Source of the DNA: Castellaniella daejeonensis
GTDB lineage: Bacteria > Pseudomonadota > Gammaproteobacteria > Burkholderiales > Burkholderiaceae_B
Direction of reading: 5' to 3'
DNA length: 64,000 bases
NCBI RefSeq assembly: GCF_039523555.1
Contig: NZ_BAAAFN010000017.1
Location: forward strand, 1-64,000
Part shown: piece after piece, positions 1 to 8,392 of the stretch
How the letters are laid out: every line of letters begins with the position of its first letter
Position numbering within the stretch: position 1 is the stretch's first letter
Notes under the pieces: model-generated
What the model was told of the DNA's origin: nothing
Seen by the model: only the letters and a program-made list of their open reading frames with translations
The model's database searches: none
Translations under genes and position numbers: made by a program

Positions 1-28
1 GGGAGTCTCCGATTGAAAGGAGGCTCCG

Positions 29-530
29 AAATTCTACTGGCTGATGTCTACTCTGAGGGGGAGCTTACGCAGACACCTGACGCACCAAGCGTTTGCGCGG
101 TTTAATCCGCAGGTTCAACTCCAGCTCCCGATAGATGCGGTAGATCCGTTTGTGGTTCCAGCCGAATCCCTTCACGTTGCGCAGATACAGGTAGCACAGT
201 CCAAATCCCCAGTTTCGGAGGTTGTCCGTCAGGCGAAGCAACCAGTCGGCGATCTCGTCGTTCTCGGCCTTGAGCTTCTCCTCGACGTACATCCTGTGCA
301 GTCGGGCATTCTCCGCCTCCAGCACCTTCATTCGCGACATCATCGGCACATCCATGCCGCCGTATTTGGCGCGCCACTTGTAGAACGTCGCGGAGCTGAT
401 GCCCAGCTCACGGCACATCTCTGGCACCGTGATGCCGACCTCCACCCGTTTGATCGCTTCCAGGATCTGGCTGTCTGTGAATCGTGACTTCTTCATGCTG
501 TAGAACTCCTCAATGAGAAAATTCTACTTC
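29..530 (-). mobile_element. IS3-family insertion sequence remnant, internally deleted
   Basis: The only coding content is a fused fragment of the two transposase frames of an IS3-family (IS407-like) element. The 10-mer aaattctact occurs at 29-38 and at 519-528 in the same orientation and may mark the element's edges, but I did not find convincing terminal inverted repeats, so the ends are approximate. The element lies within about 25 bp of the 3' end of the pseudaminic acid operon and may have cut off genes that once followed it. Confidence 0.6.
65..496 (-). pseudogene. IS3-family transposase, OrfA fused to an OrfB fragment by deletion
   Basis: Residues 1-78 look like OrfA: an N-terminal helix-turn-helix (SRFTDSQILEAIKRVEVG, then GISSATFYKWRAKYGGMD) and a leucine-zipper-like stretch. 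From about residue 79 the sequence jumps to the start of an OrfB (NWGFGLCYLYLRNVKG, WNHKRIYRIYRELELNLRI) with no frameshift site between them. It then stops before the DDE catalytic core. IS3 elements normally make the OrfAB fusion by programmed frameshifting, so an in-frame join lacking the OrfA C-terminus and the whole integrase core indicates an internal deletion. It should be inactive as a transposase. Confidence 0.8.
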
Positions 531-554
531 TGACTGCACCGCTTTAATGGGAGA

Positions 555-1613
555 TCACCACTCCACCAGAGACGAAACAACAGGCGATCCACACTTAACA
601 TCTTTCTTTACACGACGGCCAATAATATTTGGGAGATATTTCGGCGCCATTCCCATACCAGGCCTAATACTTCGAACATCATTAGGACCAATCACGGAGC
701 CTGCCGATAGATTCTTTACAAAGTACAGAGACCGCCGAAATTTAACGTTTCCTTTTTCACTTTCTTGACGTTCATAATTCACACGCCCCAATGCAGCCCA
801 CGCTGTCTTGCTATCTCGACAAAGTGCCGCCATTTCCACAGGCTCCAACGAGAAACTATCATCCGGCCCACCACCCTTACGATTCAGTGTAAAGTGCTTC
901 TCTATCAAAGACGCGCCAAGCGCCACGCTCGCAATAGCAGTAGTATTATCCAAAGTGTGGTCCGATAGGCCTATGACCAATCCGTAGCGCCCTTTCATAT
1001 CCAAGATAGTGCGCAAGTTGTAATCTTCCGCAGCAGCAGGATAGCCGCTAACACAGTGCAGGATAGCAAGCTCTTTACATCCCCCATCAATAGCTGCGTC
1101 AATTGCCTCCTGAATCTCCTCAGCATTGGCCATACCTGTGGATATGATCATAGGCTTACCCGTACCAGCCACATATTTAATCAGTGGTAGATCTATCGCC
1201 TCAAAAGAAGCTATCTTGTACGCAGGCGCGTTCAGATCCTCCAGCAGATCTACCGCTGTAGTATCAAATGGTGAACTGAAAATAGTGATCCCTAGATCAT
1301 GCGCGTGCTCGAATAGGGGTTTATGCCACTCCCAAGGCGTATGCGCTTCCTGATACAGCTGATAAAGGGTCTTGCCATCCCAAAGGCCACCATGAATCCT
1401 GAAGTCCTCGCTATCACAATTCAGGGTAATAGTATCTGCGGTATAAGTCTGTAGCTTAATCGCATCCACCCCTGCTTTTTTTGCTTCTATAATAATTCTG
1501 AACGCAGCGGCCAAGCTGCCATTGTGATTAGCAGAAAGTTCAGCGATTATATAGGGAGGGGAGTCCTCGGCAATACGACGCCCCTCAATAGATATGCTCG
1601 GCCTATATGTCAT
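555..1613 (-). CDS. pseI: pseudaminic acid synthase PseI
   Basis: Condenses 2,4-diacetamido-2,4,6-trideoxy-L-altrose with phosphoenolpyruvate to give pseudaminic acid, in the cytoplasm. The protein is about 352 aa: an NeuB-type TIM barrel (PYIIAELSANHNGS, AIKLQTYTADT, KIASFEAIDLPLI, IGLSDHT) followed by a C-terminal antifreeze-like SAF domain (RRSLYFVKNLSAG to GRRVKKDVKCGSP). The open frame extends upstream to 1643. I chose ATG 1613 because it forms an ATGA overlap with the pseH stop and gives the family N-terminus. It is the last gene of the operon and its base composition is visibly less GC-rich than the rest of the window. Confidence 0.9.
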   Translation of the reverse strand: MTYRPSISIEGRRIAEDSPPYIIAELSANHNGSLAAAFRIIIEAKKAGVDAIKLQTYTADTITLNCDSEDFRIHGGLWDGKTLYQLYQEAHTPWEWHKPLFEHAHDLGITIFSSPFDTTAVDLLEDLNAPAYKIASFEAIDLPLIKYVAGTGKPMIISTGMANAEEIQEAIDAAIDGGCKELAILHCVSGYPAAAEDYNLRTILDMKGRYGLVIGLSDHTLDNTTAIASVALGASLIEKHFTLNRKGGGPDDSFSLEPVEMAALCRDSKTAWAALGRVNYERQESEKGNVKFRRSLYFVKNLSAGSVIGPNDVRSIRPGMGMAPKYLPNIIGRRVKKDVKCGSPVVSSLVEW

Positions 1614-2140
1614 AGATTTTTCCCTGTGCAGATAGAACGCCACTCGCTAGCCAGCAGACCGAAACGGTAAACATCCCAATACCTTTCCCCATCAAAGTGC
1701 TGTTCGCGCAGAACACCTTCCCTCTTGAAACCTAAGAATTCATGAAGCCGCAGAGAACGAGTGTTATTAGAAATAACTTCCCCACAGAGCTTATGCAGCT
1801 TTAGCGTGTTAAAAACGTAATCGAGGGCAATTACGCCTAAAGCACGACCAGTTCCCTTCATTGCACTGGGTGCAGCATAAAAACCCCATTCTGCCAACCC
1901 CCAGTCGGCCACTCGATGGATGTTTACAAACCCCCGAGCCTCCTTATCGCATTCAAAAATGAGCAGAGAGCGCATATTATCCCGAGAGACACGCTCATAC
2001 CACTGCGCATGCTCTTGTGGAGAAATCTCGCGACCCGTATACATCCAGCACCTAATATCCGGGTGATTTCTCCAGCTTAAGACTAGAGGGAGATCGGTGG
2101 AACTCATTGGCCGAAGAGCGCAACCAGATAACTGCGACAT
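1610..2140 (-). CDS. pseH: pseudaminic acid pathway N-acetyltransferase PseH
   Basis: GNAT-family enzyme that acetylates the 4-amino group of UDP-4-amino-4,6-dideoxy-beta-L-AltNAc, the third step of the pathway. The 176 aa have a typical acetyltransferase layout: an N-terminal LRPMSSTDLPLVLSWRNHPD segment, then the acetyl-CoA-binding region KGTGRALGVIALDYVF and a late HEFLGFKREG motif. The stop overlaps the pseI start (ATGA), and it begins 3 nt after the pseG stop, so it is translated as part of the operon. The general fold is RimJ/RimL-like, but the context makes PseH the clear reading. Confidence 0.88.
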   Translation of the reverse strand: MSQLSGCALRPMSSTDLPLVLSWRNHPDIRCWMYTGREISPQEHAQWYERVSRDNMRSLLIFECDKEARGFVNIHRVADWGLAEWGFYAAPSAMKGTGRALGVIALDYVFNTLKLHKLCGEVISNNTRSLRLHEFLGFKREGVLREQHFDGERYWDVYRFGLLASEWRSICTGKNL

Positions 2141-2143
2141 AAT

Positions 2144-3259
2144 CTATTGCCCCTGACACAGTACATGCATAACCCGCTCAACGCCTTTTCCATCAACCGC
2201 ACTTGCGGCAGCATGGGTCATTGATGCCATGGCTTGAGGGTTTCCTTGCAGATCACGAAGGTGCTGCGTGACGAAGTTGCCGTCGTCTAATGCTCCATAA
2301 CTCATGATGCGTGCAGCACCAAACTGTTCAAGGTTACGCGCAACTGCTAGCTGATTGTCTGCCACCACTACCAACAATGTCGGCAACCCTAGACAGCAAC
2401 GCTCCCACGACGTCGCCCCTCCGGCTCCAATTGCAAGATCACTGTCTGCCATCAGACGCGCCATATCTGTGACACCAATGAGAACACTGGTGGACCATGA
2501 CAACTGCGCTGCCTTGTGCTGGATCTGACTCAGCCATGGCGCGGTTTCCCCCATCACAACGGAAATGCGGCATTTATCAGGCAGACATCCCGCAATAAGC
2601 GCATCCAAAATCTGCCCCGTCGCGTTAATCCGGTCCACACCACCCAAAGCGATTAGCAGATGCTCCAATTGTGGGAGCTTCCGGCGTGCCAGACTATAGG
2701 GCCGCCACTGCGCGAACTCCGGCCGCAGGAGCGCATACCGTGATCCGCACAAAAGCACACTTTTCTGAGGCACAAGGTGCTGATAATCCTCCTCCCGCCG
2801 ACCAAAGGTTTGATCCAGCAAGAAATCGCAGTCATGCCTGCGATCAGCGAGATCATCAATTATCACAAGCTTGCGACAATAAGGACGCTGCACAGTTTCC
2901 CAACGGATATCAAGTGCATAGTGATCCACAACCAGCCAATCTGGATGTAATGCCCTCAGGATGGAGGCACAAGCCATAGCATCCTGCTCCTGACTGGCGC
3001 CCAACCACTCCGCATGCGCCGGCATGGTAACGTCCGACGCGCCAACAACGGGCTGCCACCTCTGATGTGGCGGCAATGAATGGACCTCATGCCCCGCAAC
3101 TCGTATCTGGTTCATCAGATGACCTGGGTGCTCACGACAGATGAAGTGACACTCCACACCTTGATTCCGCAATGCATCGGCCAAAGTCAAGCAACGCATG
3201 ACATGACCCGTTCCTATGTTCAGTGACGCATCTGTGCGGAATATAACTTTCAGTTTCAT
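2144..3259 (-). CDS. pseG: UDP-2,4-diacetamido-2,4,6-trideoxy-altropyranose hydrolase PseG
   Basis: Removes UDP from the acetylated sugar nucleotide to release the 6-deoxy-AltdiNAc substrate of PseI. The 371-aa protein has the PseG N-terminus RTDASLNIGTGHVMRC, with the His expected to act in catalysis, and a GT-B glycosyltransferase-like two-domain fold (LLIALGGVDRINATGQIL; LAIGAGGATSWERCCLGLP near the end). It is at the upper end of family length. It overlaps pseF by 4 nt (ATGA). Confidence 0.88.
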   Translation of the reverse strand: MKLKVIFRTDASLNIGTGHVMRCLTLADALRNQGVECHFICREHPGHLMNQIRVAGHEVHSLPPHQRWQPVVGASDVTMPAHAEWLGASQEQDAMACASILRALHPDWLVVDHYALDIRWETVQRPYCRKLVIIDDLADRRHDCDFLLDQTFGRREEDYQHLVPQKSVLLCGSRYALLRPEFAQWRPYSLARRKLPQLEHLLIALGGVDRINATGQILDALIAGCLPDKCRISVVMGETAPWLSQIQHKAAQLSWSTSVLIGVTDMARLMADSDLAIGAGGATSWERCCLGLPTLLVVVADNQLAVARNLEQFGAARIMSYGALDDGNFVTQHLRDLQGNPQAMASMTHAAASAVDGKGVERVMHVLCQGQ

Positions 3260-3954
3260 GGTTGGCCATCAGCCCGCATGGCACGGAACATCCATTCTGC
3301 ACGTACCCAGTCTTCCTGCGTATCGATATCCTGCACACGATGGCGGGGGAGAATAACAGGCACGGATTTTTCGCCAAACACTGATTGCCCATTCAGCCAG
3401 GCATCAACTCGTCCCCAATAGAACTGACCAGCGTCATGCCACGCCTCTTCCAGATCCTGAGACCGGGTATTGAAATGTTCAGGGTAAAACATCTCCACAC
3501 GCCCATTACTATTCATGCGCATCGCACGCTGAATGGGAAAAGCATAGCTAGTGACTGAGAACGCAAAGTCCGCCTGTGTGTCGCATAGACATGAGAAACC
3601 ACGCTGAATATCAGCCGCCTGGATAAATGGTGCAGTAGCGTAGATGCAGCACGTTTCCCTCACATCCATGCCCCGTTGCCTCAGCTCCTGGATGGCATGC
3701 GCAATGACGGCGATAGTACCAGTATGATCATCTGCAAGGTGCTTAGGCCTCAGAAAGGGGACTTCCGCATCATGTTCCCTGGCAACCTGAGCGATCTCAT
3801 CATCGTCCGTAGAAACGATAACGTGCTCGAAACACTTGCTCGCTCGCGCAGCCGCGATAGACCAGGCGATCATCGGAACGCCACAAAACGGACGGATATT
3901 CTTGCGTGGTATCCGCTTACTACCGCCACGAGCAGGGATAATGGCAATCCTCAT
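3256..3954 (-). CDS. pseF: pseudaminic acid cytidylyltransferase PseF
   Basis: Activates pseudaminic acid with CTP to CMP-Pse, the donor used by glycosyltransferases. The 232 aa begin with the nucleotidyltransferase signature IPARGGSKRIPRKNIRPF. The conserved VSTDDDEIAQVAREHDAEV and HRVQDIDTQEDWVRAE stretches are those of NeuA/PseF enzymes. Overlaps its neighbours on both sides by 4 nt. In this operon it precedes pseG and pseH, so gene order does not follow reaction order. Confidence 0.9.
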   Translation of the reverse strand: MRIAIIPARGGSKRIPRKNIRPFCGVPMIAWSIAAARASKCFEHVIVSTDDDEIAQVAREHDAEVPFLRPKHLADDHTGTIAVIAHAIQELRQRGMDVRETCCIYATAPFIQAADIQRGFSCLCDTQADFAFSVTSYAFPIQRAMRMNSNGRVEMFYPEHFNTRSQDLEEAWHDAGQFYWGRVDAWLNGQSVFGEKSVPVILPRHRVQDIDTQEDWVRAEWMFRAMRADGQP

Positions 3955-5111
3955 ACCAACTCCCTGCGCAACACCTCGATGACTTTATTCTGCTGCTCCT
4001 CTCCCAGAGTCTGAAACATCGGCAAACTAATGGCCTCTTGGTAATACTGTTCTGCACGAGGGAAATCACCTTTCTTGAATCCCATAGCCTGATAGTAAGG
4101 CTGCGTATGTACCGGGATATAGTGCAGATTCACCCCAATTCCCTGTTTGCGCAGGGACTCGAAAATGCCTCGGTGCCCCTTCCTGGTGATCTGGTCTAGT
4201 TTCAGCCGTATGACATACAGGTGCATGCCAGAATAACTATCTGGATGCTGCCAGGGAATAGTGACAGGAAGATCCGCCAGCCTTGCATCATAGCCTCGGG
4301 CGATAACATGGCGCCGAGACACGTAGGCATCCAGACGATGCGCCTGACTGATACCCAGTGCAGCCTGCAGTTCCGTCATACGATAATTGAACCCTAGTTC
4401 CACCTGCTGGTAGTACCAGGGACCATCGGGCGCATGAGTCATAAGCACCGGATCACGCGTGATGCCATGACTGCGCAGCAACATCATACGCGCAGCTAAT
4501 GTATCATCGTTGGTGACGGCCATACCGCCTTCGGCGGTGGTAATGATCTTGACTGGATGGAAGCTAAACACCGTGATGTCGCTATAACGACCGCTACCAA
4601 TGTATTCGCCTCTGTATTTGCCCCCAATGGCGTGTGAGGCATCTTCGATGACCTTGAAGCCATAACGCTGCGCCAGCGCTTGAATAGCAGCCATGTCACA
4701 GGGTTGGCCGCACAAATGTACGGGAACAACGACTTTTGGCAAGCGACCCTCGCGCTCGGCAATGATAAGCTTCCGCTCCAGCTCAAAGGGATCCATGTTA
4801 TAAGTGCGCGGATCAATATCCACAAAATCCACTTGCGCACCGCAATATAGTCCACAGTTGGCTGATGCAACAAAGGTAACCGGCGTGGTCCACAACCAAT
4901 CACCGGCCCCCAGTCCCAGTGCAAGACAAGCGATATGCAATGCTGATGTCGCGCTATTCACAGCAACGGCATGTCGTGCACCTACTTTTTCCGCAACTGC
5001 CTGTTCAAATGCAGGAACCTTCGGCCCCTGAGTCAGGAAGTCCGATTGTAAAACCTCCACCACTGCATCAATATCCGCCTGGGTGATATCCTGCCGGCCA
5101 TAAGGAATCAT
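3951..5111 (-). CDS. pseC: UDP-4-amino-4,6-dideoxy-AltNAc transaminase PseC
   Basis: PLP-dependent DegT/DnrJ/EryC1 family aminotransferase that transfers an amino group to the 4-keto sugar made by PseB. The 386 aa contain the PLP-binding Lys in SFHPVKIITTAEGGMAV, the DASHAIGG motif, and an N-terminus typical of PseC (IPYGRQDITQADIDAVVEVL). It starts 2 nt after the pseB stop. The C-terminal domain motif LHYIPVHTQPYY is intact, so the enzyme looks complete. Confidence 0.9.
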   Translation of the reverse strand: MIPYGRQDITQADIDAVVEVLQSDFLTQGPKVPAFEQAVAEKVGARHAVAVNSATSALHIACLALGLGAGDWLWTTPVTFVASANCGLYCGAQVDFVDIDPRTYNMDPFELERKLIIAEREGRLPKVVVPVHLCGQPCDMAAIQALAQRYGFKVIEDASHAIGGKYRGEYIGSGRYSDITVFSFHPVKIITTAEGGMAVTNDDTLAARMMLLRSHGITRDPVLMTHAPDGPWYYQQVELGFNYRMTELQAALGISQAHRLDAYVSRRHVIARGYDARLADLPVTIPWQHPDSYSGMHLYVIRLKLDQITRKGHRGIFESLRKQGIGVNLHYIPVHTQPYYQAMGFKKGDFPRAEQYYQEAISLPMFQTLGEEQQNKVIEVLRRELV

Positions 5112-5113
5112 GT

Positions 5114-6112
5114 TTAGATCCTGCCAATCTTGTCGGCATTGGCGTCAATCCAGGATTGCAGCACCTCCGGCGGCATCCATTCTGGATTGGAATCACTGGC
5201 ATAGGTAAAGCCCTCTGGGACTTTCTTGCCGTCCTTGATGCGCTCAGGCGAATCACTCCATCCATTGATGGCCGGCAGGATCTTGTAGTGCTCAGGATAT
5301 TCGTAAGTGTAGTAGGAATCTTCGGCACCGATCATTTGCTCGTGCAGTTTCTCCCCCGGCCGAATACCGACAATCTTCTGTACCGCTTGCGGGGCGATGA
5401 CACGAGCCAAGTCGGTGACCTTCATCGATGGAATTTTCTTGACGTAGATTTCACCACCCACCATATCATTGAACGCATGCCATACAAGCTCTACGCCCTG
5501 CTCCAGTGAGATCATGAAGCGCGTCATACGCGCATCAGTGATAGGCAGTTCACCCCTATCCCGGATTGACAGGAAGAACGGAATGACAGAGCCCCGCGAC
5601 CCCATGACATTGCCATAGCGCACTACTGCAAACCGCGTTCCATGCGAGCCCGAATAGGAATTGCCCGCCACGAAAAGCTTGTCTGACGCTAGCTTGGTTG
5701 CACCATACAGATTGATCGGACTGCTGGCCTTGTCTGTAGACAAAGCCACGACCCGCTTGACCCCTTGATCGATGCAGGCATCAATCAGGTTCATGGCGCC
5801 ATTGATGTTGGTCTTGACGCACTCGAACGGGTTGTATTCAGCTGTCGGCACAATCTTGGTCGCAGCGGCATGCACCACATAATCAACGCCATCCAGCGCT
5901 CGATACAGGCGATCCTTGTCGCGCACATCACCGATAAAGAACCGCACGCGGGGATTGTCACCATAGAGCTTGGCCATCTCCCACTGCTTCATCTCATCAC
6001 GCGACAGAATAATGATGCGCGCTGGGTTATAACGGGCAAGCGTCATCGGCACAAATGTATGACCAAATGATCCTGTACCACCAGTAATCAGAATGGATTT
6101 TTCTTTCAGCAT
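5114..6112 (-). CDS. pseB: UDP-N-acetylglucosamine 4,6-dehydratase (inverting) PseB
   Basis: First committed step of pseudaminic acid synthesis: it dehydrates UDP-GlcNAc and inverts C5 using bound NADP. The 332-aa extended short-chain dehydrogenase has the Rossmann motif GGTGSFGHTF, the catalytic YxxxK as YGATK preceded by TDKASSPINL, and the family segment KVTDLARVIAPQ. It is the first of six contiguous pse genes and follows the flippase gene by 18 nt. Confidence 0.92.
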   Translation of the reverse strand: MLKEKSILITGGTGSFGHTFVPMTLARYNPARIIILSRDEMKQWEMAKLYGDNPRVRFFIGDVRDKDRLYRALDGVDYVVHAAATKIVPTAEYNPFECVKTNINGAMNLIDACIDQGVKRVVALSTDKASSPINLYGATKLASDKLFVAGNSYSGSHGTRFAVVRYGNVMGSRGSVIPFFLSIRDRGELPITDARMTRFMISLEQGVELVWHAFNDMVGGEIYVKKIPSMKVTDLARVIAPQAVQKIVGIRPGEKLHEQMIGAEDSYYTYEYPEHYKILPAINGWSDSPERIKDGKKVPEGFTYASDSNPEWMPPEVLQSWIDANADKIGRI

Positions 6113-6130
6113 AGATTTTCTATATGATTT

Positions 6131-7918
6131 TTAGCTGTTTTTTACAGCCATAATTGACCCAGAAGAAACAATTTCTTCATAAGTACCTACTCGTACTATT
6201 TGCCCCTGTTGTAGCTCAATGAGCTGATCACAGTTCTGCAAGGTCGTCACTCGATGGGCAATAATCAAGACCGTCAGGTCGGCCTCTAACCTACCCACCG
6301 CATCCATCACTGCCCGTTCCGTTTCATTATCCAGCGCACTAGTCGCCTCATCCAGGATAATGACCTCGGCCTGCTTATACAGCGCTCGCGCAATCCCGAT
6401 CCGCTGACGCTGCCCGCCAGACAATCGTACTCCCCGCTCGCCCACGCGAGCATCGTAACCATCCGCCAAAGATTCGATATAGCCCGCAATCTGCGCCTGC
6501 CGTGCAGCCTGCTGTACCCGCTCCCGGTTGATATGTGCGGGTGGCACGCCAAAGGCGATATTTTCCGCAATACTTGCATCGGCCAGGTAGATGGACTGCG
6601 GCACATGGGCGATCCGGCGCTGCCAGGCGCGCTGCGTGGCAGGCCCCAGTTGAACATCATCAATCCACAAATACCCAGCCGTAGGGCTGAGCAGCCCCAT
6701 GATGATGTCCAGCAGCGTGCTCTTGCCGCTGCCGGTGGTGCCGATGAAACCAATCCGGCTGCCGCGCGGGATTGTCAGGTTCAGACCATGCAAGACCTGA
6801 GGGGATTGCGGGCTGTAGCGGAACCCTATGTTTTCCAGCCGGATGCCCTTTTCGAACGGCAGGTCCAATTTTTCCTGACCATGGACCTGCGTATCGATTG
6901 GTTGGCTCAACAGAGCCAAGGCATCCTGCAAGGAATGGCGGCCACTGCGCAGTTGGACGATGGACAGATACCCCTGCTGCAGCACCGGCAATAGCCGCTG
7001 GGCACCCACGGCCAAAACGCCCAATAAGGTGATCGTCCCGGTGATACCGCCATCTTGGCGGGCCATGGCATACGCCAGGATGGCGATGAACGCCATACCT
7101 AGGGCCTCGGCCGCAAATCGAGGTGACCCGCCAATGATGGTGCTGCTGGCCTGGGCATGCCGCAATGGAATGTCCGCCAGCCGGTATTGCCGGCAATAGG
7201 TTTCCTGGGACCCATCCAGCAGCACGTCGCGAATGCCGCCCAGACCTTCTTGCAATACCTTGACCACTTGGTTGGATTCCTGGGATATCCGCAGGCTATA
7301 GGCGCCCAGCCGCTTGCGAGTCACCATGATCACGATCCCGTAGATTGCGCCAAACCCCAGGAAGGCAGCCAGGGACATCAGCGGATTCACCGCAAGCAAC
7401 GCAAGCAGGATCGCAACGAGAATCACGGCGCTGCTGATCAGGGTCAGGATGGGGGTCAGGAAATAATTGATGATCATCATGACCTTGGTCGTGACCCCGC
7501 TGATGACCTCGCTGCTGTTGCGGGAGACATGCACAGCATAGGGCTGGTACAGGGTCCGCCGGTAGATTTGGTAGCTGAAATCCGCCCCGATCGCATAAGA
7601 CAGTTTGGTCTGCACGTATAGCAGCAGCAGGCGCATGCCACCCGCCAGCAGGGCGGCAGCGATGAAACCGATTGTGATTGGCAACAATAGAGCTTGCGGG
7701 CTGCCGATGCGCAGCCATCCCAGCAGCGGCTGGACGGCGGGATGCGCGAATACGGTTTCCGGCTGGGTCAGTACGCCCAGAAACGGCAGGACGGCTCCCA
7801 GACTCAGGACTTCGGCGAAGGACGCCAGAATCATCAGGACCAGCAGGATCGCCAGCTGCTGTTTGCGGCGCGTGCTCAGATGCGCCCAGAATCCCCGCAC
7901 CAGTTGCTGGATGGTCAT
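6131..7918 (-). CDS. ABC transporter, fused membrane and ATPase domains; probable lipid-linked glycan flippase
   Basis: A 595-aa half transporter with an N-terminal six-helix membrane domain (about residues 20-320) and a C-terminal ATPase. The ATPase has Walker A GTTGSGKST, signature LSGGQRQRIGIARAL and Walker B VIILDEATSALD. The layout is that of PglK/MsbA-type exporters often encoded in glycan loci. Its location between the EPS-type regulator and the pse genes suggests it flips a pseudaminic-acid-containing lipid-linked glycan, which is inference only. Its start overlaps the stop of the regulator gene (ATGA), so the two are translationally coupled. GC content is intermediate between the pse genes and the genome background. 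Confidence 0.8.
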   Translation of the reverse strand: MTIQQLVRGFWAHLSTRRKQQLAILLVLMILASFAEVLSLGAVLPFLGVLTQPETVFAHPAVQPLLGWLRIGSPQALLLPITIGFIAAALLAGGMRLLLLYVQTKLSYAIGADFSYQIYRRTLYQPYAVHVSRNSSEVISGVTTKVMMIINYFLTPILTLISSAVILVAILLALLAVNPLMSLAAFLGFGAIYGIVIMVTRKRLGAYSLRISQESNQVVKVLQEGLGGIRDVLLDGSQETYCRQYRLADIPLRHAQASSTIIGGSPRFAAEALGMAFIAILAYAMARQDGGITGTITLLGVLAVGAQRLLPVLQQGYLSIVQLRSGRHSLQDALALLSQPIDTQVHGQEKLDLPFEKGIRLENIGFRYSPQSPQVLHGLNLTIPRGSRIGFIGTTGSGKSTLLDIIMGLLSPTAGYLWIDDVQLGPATQRAWQRRIAHVPQSIYLADASIAENIAFGVPPAHINRERVQQAARQAQIAGYIESLADGYDARVGERGVRLSGGQRQRIGIARALYKQAEVIILDEATSALDNETERAVMDAVGRLEADLTVLIIAHRVTTLQNCDQLIELQQGQIVRVGTYEEIVSSGSIMAVKNS

Positions 7919-8274
7919 GACCGCAGCTCTCTTGTGGCCGCAGACTCCTGGTCTGCTTCGCTTTGCAATTGCTCGATCTCCTGTTTCAGGGCCTCGTATT
8001 CTCGCATCTTGATCTTCAGAAAATTCCGCGTCAGTTCAGCCTTGGCCGCGAAGCCTGCGGGGGTCAGCAGATAAGCGTAGCCTAGCTTGTTCTCGCTATT
8101 CCTGAAGTTCTGCATTTTGATCAGCCCCTTATCCAGCAGGGCGCGCATGCAGTAGTTGGTCTTGCCCAGGCTGATGCCCAGGGCCTGGGACAGGTCGCGC
8201 TGGCTTAGACTGGGGTCGATCTCCAGCAGGCGCAGAACCTTCAGATGGCTTTCTTCGTAGGCAGTATCGGACAT
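7915..8274 (-). CDS. MarR-family EPS-associated transcriptional regulator
   Basis: A 119-aa winged-helix protein with the family core SLSQRDLSQALGISLGKTNY, then YCMRALLDKGLIKMQNFRNS, and a coiled-coil tail (KIKMREYEALKQEIEQLQSE). The open frame runs further upstream to 8376. ATG 8274 matches the family start and leaves the ops element at 8281-8292 untranslated. No clear Shine-Dalgarno sequence precedes this ATG. It is the first gene of the pse operon and overlaps the transporter by 4 nt. Members of this family sit at the head of exopolysaccharide loci; the target here is unknown. Confidence 0.8.
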   Translation of the reverse strand: MSDTAYEESHLKVLRLLEIDPSLSQRDLSQALGISLGKTNYCMRALLDKGLIKMQNFRNSENKLGYAYLLTPAGFAAKAELTRNFLKIKMREYEALKQEIEQLQSEADQESAATRELRS

Positions 8275-8280
8275 TTCAGA

Positions 8281-8292
8281 CACGCTACCGCC
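8281..8292 (-). promoter_or_regulatory. ops element (RfaH recruitment site) in the pse operon leader
   Basis: On the minus strand the sequence reads GGCGGTAGCGTG, an exact match to the operon polarity suppressor that pauses RNA polymerase and recruits RfaH in enterobacteria. It lies 6 nt before the first start codon of the pse operon, which lacks an evident ribosome binding site. An RfaH-like protein is encoded at 17204-17731. The sequence match is direct observation; the function is inference. Confidence 0.7.
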
Positions 8293-8392
8293 GTGCTGTG
8301 ACACGGTCAGCAAGCGCCAGGTGATGTTCATCGGATGAACGCGATCATACATCACCTGACCAGGCACTAAAACCATGAAATGGCCACAGGAT

